Below, one piece after another: positions 7,829 to 10,913 of a stretch of DNA of 10,913 nucleotides. The translations under genes were made by a program, and so were the position numbers. The notes under the pieces are model-generated. The model saw only the letters and a program-made list of their open reading frames with translations, made no database searches and had not been told where the DNA came from. Origin of the DNA: Pseudolabrys sp. (GTDB taxonomy: Bacteria; Pseudomonadota; Alphaproteobacteria; Rhizobiales; Xanthobacteraceae); contig JAFAQJ010000132.1 in the NCBI GenBank assembly GCA_019246455.1, forward strand, positions 1 through 10,913, written 5' to 3'. How positions within the stretch are numbered: position 1 is the first letter of the stretch; each line of letters starts with the position of its first letter.

Positions 7829-8052
7829 GTTGAACCCTCGTGTGTTGCTACAGGCAGGAAGACGCGCCGCCTCCTTCGGCGCCGAGCCGTTTCAATAGGT
7901 GATGTGAGAGACGCGATCGCGCCCGCATGACGCGGGCGCTGTTCGTAATGAGTCGCAATGTCAGAATCACTACGGATAAGTACGGCGATTCATTCGCTCG
8001 CCAACGACCCGTACGCCGTTTGGTTCCTGGAACCGAACTGTGTGCAACCCGA
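7829..8052. other. Intergenic region with several short palindromes
   Basis: No gene is supported here. It should hold the promoter and leader of the secreted Cys/His gene on the minus strand. Three dyads are visible: GCGCCG/CGGCGC at 7864-7882, whose minus-strand loop is AAGGAGG but with no start codon at a workable distance; GCGCCCGC/GCGGGCGC at 7919-7939 with a 5-base loop, next to the palindrome CGCGATCGCG (7912-7921); and GGTTCC-T-GGAACC at 8022-8034. None has a T-tract expected of an intrinsic terminator. Confidence 0.4.
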
Positions 8053-8087
8053 CAAAAGGAAACGGCCGGGACGTGCCCGGCCGTTTC
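8053..8087 (-). terminator. Intrinsic terminator after rho
   Basis: A perfect 12-bp GC-rich stem, GAAACGGCCGGG against CCCGGCCGTTTC (8059-8070 and 8076-8087), has a 5-base loop. Read on the minus strand it is followed by CCTTTTG, giving a short U-tract. It lies 25 bases beyond the rho stop codon and matches a Rho-independent terminator for the hemE-hemJ-rho direction. The plus-strand reading is followed by CAAAAG and is not a terminator. Confidence 0.85.
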
Positions 8088-8112
8088 AAAAGTCCTGATG
8101 CGGCGTTGGCTT

Positions 8113-9378
<1,266 letters not shown>

Positions 9379-9386
9379 GGGGGGCA

Positions 9387-9539
9387 TTAGTCCTTGAGGA
9401 GAACCCGCGGAGTCCGAAAAAGATGCGGCTCACGCTGGGGGAGAGGGGAGGTACGTCGCAGGTCTGCGGTCGGCGGGTTTTTGGAAGATGTCCCGGACCT
9501 GATCTCGCGATTGGCACTCACGGCCGAACGTCGCGACAT
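9387..9539 (-). CDS. Possible rho leader peptide (50 aa)
   Basis: A frame from ATG 9539 encodes 50 residues rich in Arg, Ser and Pro (M-S-R-R-S-A-V-S at the start, R-V-L-L-K-D at the end). Its TAA shares one base with an in-frame rho ATG (TAATG at 9389-9385). That arrangement would allow translational coupling to rho. The ribosome site is weak (AGGCG close to the ATG), the composition is poor for a folded protein, and I know no matching family. It may instead be an untranslated leader that stays open by chance. The same frame also runs back to a TTG at 9593, but that would start within the proposed promoter. Confidence 0.22.
   Translation of the reverse strand: MSRRSAVSANREIRSGTSSKNPPTADLRRTSPLPQREPHLFRTPRVLLKD
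9436..9452 (-). promoter_or_regulatory. C-rich, G-poor tract in the rho leader (possible rut site)
   Basis: On the transcribed sense strand this stretch reads ACCTCCCCTCTCCCCCA, a pyrimidine tract with no G, about 60 bases before the rho start. Rho loads on C-rich, G-poor RNA, and Rho represses its own gene in E. coli by terminating in the leader. The position makes this a plausible autoregulatory Rho-utilisation site. This is inference from composition and location. Confidence 0.3.
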
Positions 9540-9564
9540 CGCCTGCGCTTGGAGGGACGCACAC

Positions 9565-9593
9565 AAGATAAGAAAACACAGCGTTTTCCGCAA
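9565..9593 (-). promoter_or_regulatory. Candidate sigma-70-type promoter for rho
   Basis: On the minus strand TTGCGG (9593-9588) and TATCTT (9570-9565) are separated by 17 bases. Each keeps four of six consensus positions (TTGACA and TATAAT). A start near 9558 would give a rho leader of roughly 180 bases. It lies between hemJ and rho, so rho may be transcribed on its own as well as by readthrough from hemE-hemJ. Confidence 0.45.
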
Positions 9594-9629
9594 GACCGAA
9601 ACGCGGCCGGGTTGTGAAAAAACGTGAAT

Positions 9630-10064
9630 TCAGAACGGCTTAACGACCGCCAGCGCGACGATCACGATCAGCAGGGCCGTCGGTATCTCATTGACGATGC
9701 GGTAGAATTTCGCGGGCCGGGTATTGCGGTCGGCGGCGAAGGTCTTAAAGAGCCGCACGAAGTAGCCGTGCAGTCCCGACATCACCAAAACGAATAGAAG
9801 TTTGGCGTGCAGCCAGTGCGATTGCACGAACGCATCCCACCCCATCAGGTAGACCATCGTCAGGCCGAACACCCAAGTCGCGATCATCGCCGGGTTGATG
9901 ATCGCCTTGAGGAGACGCCGCTCCATGATCTTGAAGGTCTCGGACTTGTCGGAGCCGGGCGCGGCATCGGCGTGATAAACGAACAGCCGCGGCAGATAGA
10001 GCATGCCGGCCATCCAGGCGATGACCGAAATGACGTGCAGGGCTTTGATCCAGAGATAGAGCAT
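9630..10064 (-). CDS. hemJ: Protoporphyrinogen IX oxidase HemJ
   Basis: A 144-aa integral membrane protein of typical HemJ length. HemJ oxidises protoporphyrinogen IX to protoporphyrin IX, the penultimate step of heme synthesis, in bacteria lacking HemG or HemY. Four helices are visible at about 3-24, 54-75, 82-104 and 127-144. Family marks include K-A-L-H-V-I-S-V-I-A-W-M-A-G (7-20) with His10, the residue implicated in heme binding; L-P-R-L-F-V-Y-H; E-R-R-L-L-K-A-I-I-N-P; W-L-H-A-K-L with Lys88; G-L-H-G-Y; and N-E-I-P-T. It sits 40 bases downstream of hemE, which acts two or three steps earlier in the pathway, and upstream of rho. The ATG at 10064 lies right at the edge of an intergenic palindrome and has no strong ribosome site. 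Confidence 0.95.
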   Translation of the reverse strand: MLYLWIKALHVISVIAWMAGMLYLPRLFVYHADAAPGSDKSETFKIMERRLLKAIINPAMIATWVFGLTMVYLMGWDAFVQSHWLHAKLLFVLVMSGLHGYFVRLFKTFAADRNTRPAKFYRIVNEIPTALLIVIVALAVVKPF

Positions 10065-10065
10065 T

Positions 10066-10110
10066 ATGCGATCTTATCCGAAAACCGGTTCCCACTTATC
10101 GGGATCAAGC
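10066..10110. repeat. Dispersed-type intergenic palindrome between hemE and hemJ
   Basis: The element has GATC ends (10070-10073 and 10103-10106), an inner CCGA/TCGG pair (10078-10081 and 10099-10102) and a central AACCGGTT. Its core, CCGAAAACCGGTTCCCACTT, is a string I remember from many Rhizobiales intergenic regions, usually flanked by GATCATGC-like ends. Here it fills the whole hemE-hemJ spacer. The hemE stop codon and last codon lie within its outer arm, and hemJ starts at its other edge. Recognition is from memory; copy number in this genome is not visible. Confidence 0.65.
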
Positions 10111-10913
10111 TTGTCCCCGCACGCACTTGAGCATGCGCTCGACATTCGCCACCGGCGTGTCGGGCAGGATACCGTGGCCGAGATTGAAGATGAACGGCTT
10201 GGCGGCGAACGCGGCCATTACCTCGTCGACCGCGCGGTCAAGCGCATCACCCCCGGCCCGCAAAATCTCCGGATCGAGATTGCCCTGCACCGGCACTAAC
10301 GACTGAATCTCGTCGCGGGCAAAGCTCTTGTCGATCTCGGCCTCCATGCCGACGGCTGAAACGCCAGTCTCTGTCACGTAACGCGGGATCTTGTCCCCAG
10401 CGCCGCGCGGAAATCCGATGACCTTTGCATCCGGCACTTTCTCGCGCAGCCTTGTCACGATCACCTTGGTCGGTTGCACGCACCAGCGCTCAAAATCATC
10501 CGGCGGCAACGATCCCGCCCAAGTATCGAAAATCTGCACGCAATCGACGCCCGTCTCGAGCTGCCGTGCTAGATAATGCACCGAGGCATCGACCAACGTC
10601 TCAATCAGCTCCTCAAATGCACCCGGCTCGTCCTGCGCCAGCATTTTCGCGGGCGCCTGATCGGGTGTGCCACGCCCCGCCACCATGTAGGTCGCAACCG
10701 TCCACGGTGCGCCGCAAAATCCGATGAACGTCGTTTCCGCCGGCAGCGCTTGTTTCACGCGCCGCACCGTCTCGTAAACCGGCGCGAGTATGTTGTCGTC
10801 GATATCCCCAGCGAGCGTATCCATGATCTGCGTGCCATCGATCGGTTCGAGCCGCGGGCCTTCACCTTCAACGAACCAAACCTTACGGCCGAGCGCATGA
10901 GGAATGAACAGAA
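10105..10913 (-). CDS. hemE: Uroporphyrinogen decarboxylase HemE (5' end missing)
   Basis: The C-terminal 268 residues of HemE; the gene runs off the window at 10913, so about 75 N-terminal residues are missing (family about 340-350). HemE removes four acetate carboxyl groups from uroporphyrinogen III to give coproporphyrinogen III in the cytoplasm. Diagnostic blocks include F-I-P-H-A-L-G-R-K-V near the edge, G-F-C-G-A-P-W-T-V-A-T-Y-M-V-A-G-R-G with the active-site Tyr, Q-I-F-D-T-W-A-G, G-F-P-R-G-A-G, V-Q-G-N-L-D-P-E-I-L and F-N-L-G-H-G-I-L-P-D-T-P with the conserved His. Reading frame continuity above 10824 shows that the ATG there is internal. The last residues (C-V-R-G-Q-A) and stop run into the intergenic palindrome. 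It heads the hemE-hemJ-rho block on this strand. Confidence 0.97.
   Translation of the reverse strand, partial: LFIPHALGRKVWFVEGEGPRLEPIDGTQIMDTLAGDIDDNILAPVYETVRRVKQALPAETTFIGFCGAPWTVATYMVAGRGTPDQAPAKMLAQDEPGAFEELIETLVDASVHYLARQLETGVDCVQIFDTWAGSLPPDDFERWCVQPTKVIVTRLREKVPDAKVIGFPRGAGDKIPRYVTETGVSAVGMEAEIDKSFARDEIQSLVPVQGNLDPEILRAGGDALDRAVDEVMAAFAAKPFIFNLGHGILPDTPVANVERMLKCVRGQA

Noticed and set aside
7864..7882. Hairpin with AAGGAGG in its loop (minus strand) as the ribosome site of a tiny leader ORF
   Set aside because: No ATG, GTG or TTG follows at a usable distance on that strand, so no ORF can be supported.
541..8042. The 12-base string AACCGAACTGTG occurs at both 541-552 and 8031-8042, each near a small palindrome
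   Set aside because: A few 12-base matches are expected by chance in a window of this size, and the flanking bases differ.
9617..9630. T-run just after the hemJ stop as an intrinsic terminator
   Set aside because: A run of six T is present on the minus strand, but no GC-rich stem precedes it, only the short palindrome TGAATTCA.

Overview
The window looks like a chromosomal piece of a GC-rich alphaproteobacterium of the order Hyphomicrobiales (Rhizobiales), probably near Bradyrhizobium/Rhodopseudomonas. This rests on the Rho, HemJ and HemE sequences, on the gene order hemE-hemJ-rho, and on an intergenic palindrome of a kind I remember from that order. The genus cannot be fixed from the sequence alone.

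Right end (about 8.05-10.91 kb, all minus strand): a conserved core block. It holds the 3' three quarters of hemE (uroporphyrinogen decarboxylase), hemJ (protoporphyrinogen oxidase) and rho (transcription terminator), with a strong intrinsic terminator after rho. A dispersed-type palindrome fills the hemE-hemJ junction. The rho leader carries a promoter candidate, a small ORF whose stop touches an upstream rho ATG, and a C-rich G-poor tract. Left end (1-29, minus): the first codons of what looks like mnmE. In many alphaproteobacteria mnmE directly follows rho, so the 8 kb between them reads as an insertion of accessory genes into a core locus.

Accessory interval (about 80-7830). From left to right: a RidA-family enamine/imine deaminase (minus); a divergent ArsR-family regulator (plus) followed by a short remnant of an MFS transporter; a 675-aa thioredoxin-fold/six-hairpin protein of the YyaL/DUF255 family (plus); a 774-aa membrane-anchored chemoreceptor signalling domain fused to a UrtA-type urea/amide-binding domain (minus); a GcvA-like LysR regulator (minus) with a palindrome over its translation start region; a divergent 73-aa conserved-looking small protein (plus); and a secreted Cys/His protein that may be a papain-fold (CHAP/NlpC-like) hydrolase (minus).

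How the parts work together: hemE and hemJ act in heme synthesis, and rho and mnmE in RNA metabolism. The accessory genes do not form one pathway. They are mostly single genes in divergent or convergent pairs, and two convergent pairs overlap by exactly 4 bp at their stop codons. The most unusual item is the chemoreceptor-UrtA fusion. Its predicted topology puts the solute-binding domain in the cytoplasm, next to the signalling domain, which suggests a sensor for internal urea or short amides rather than a transporter component.
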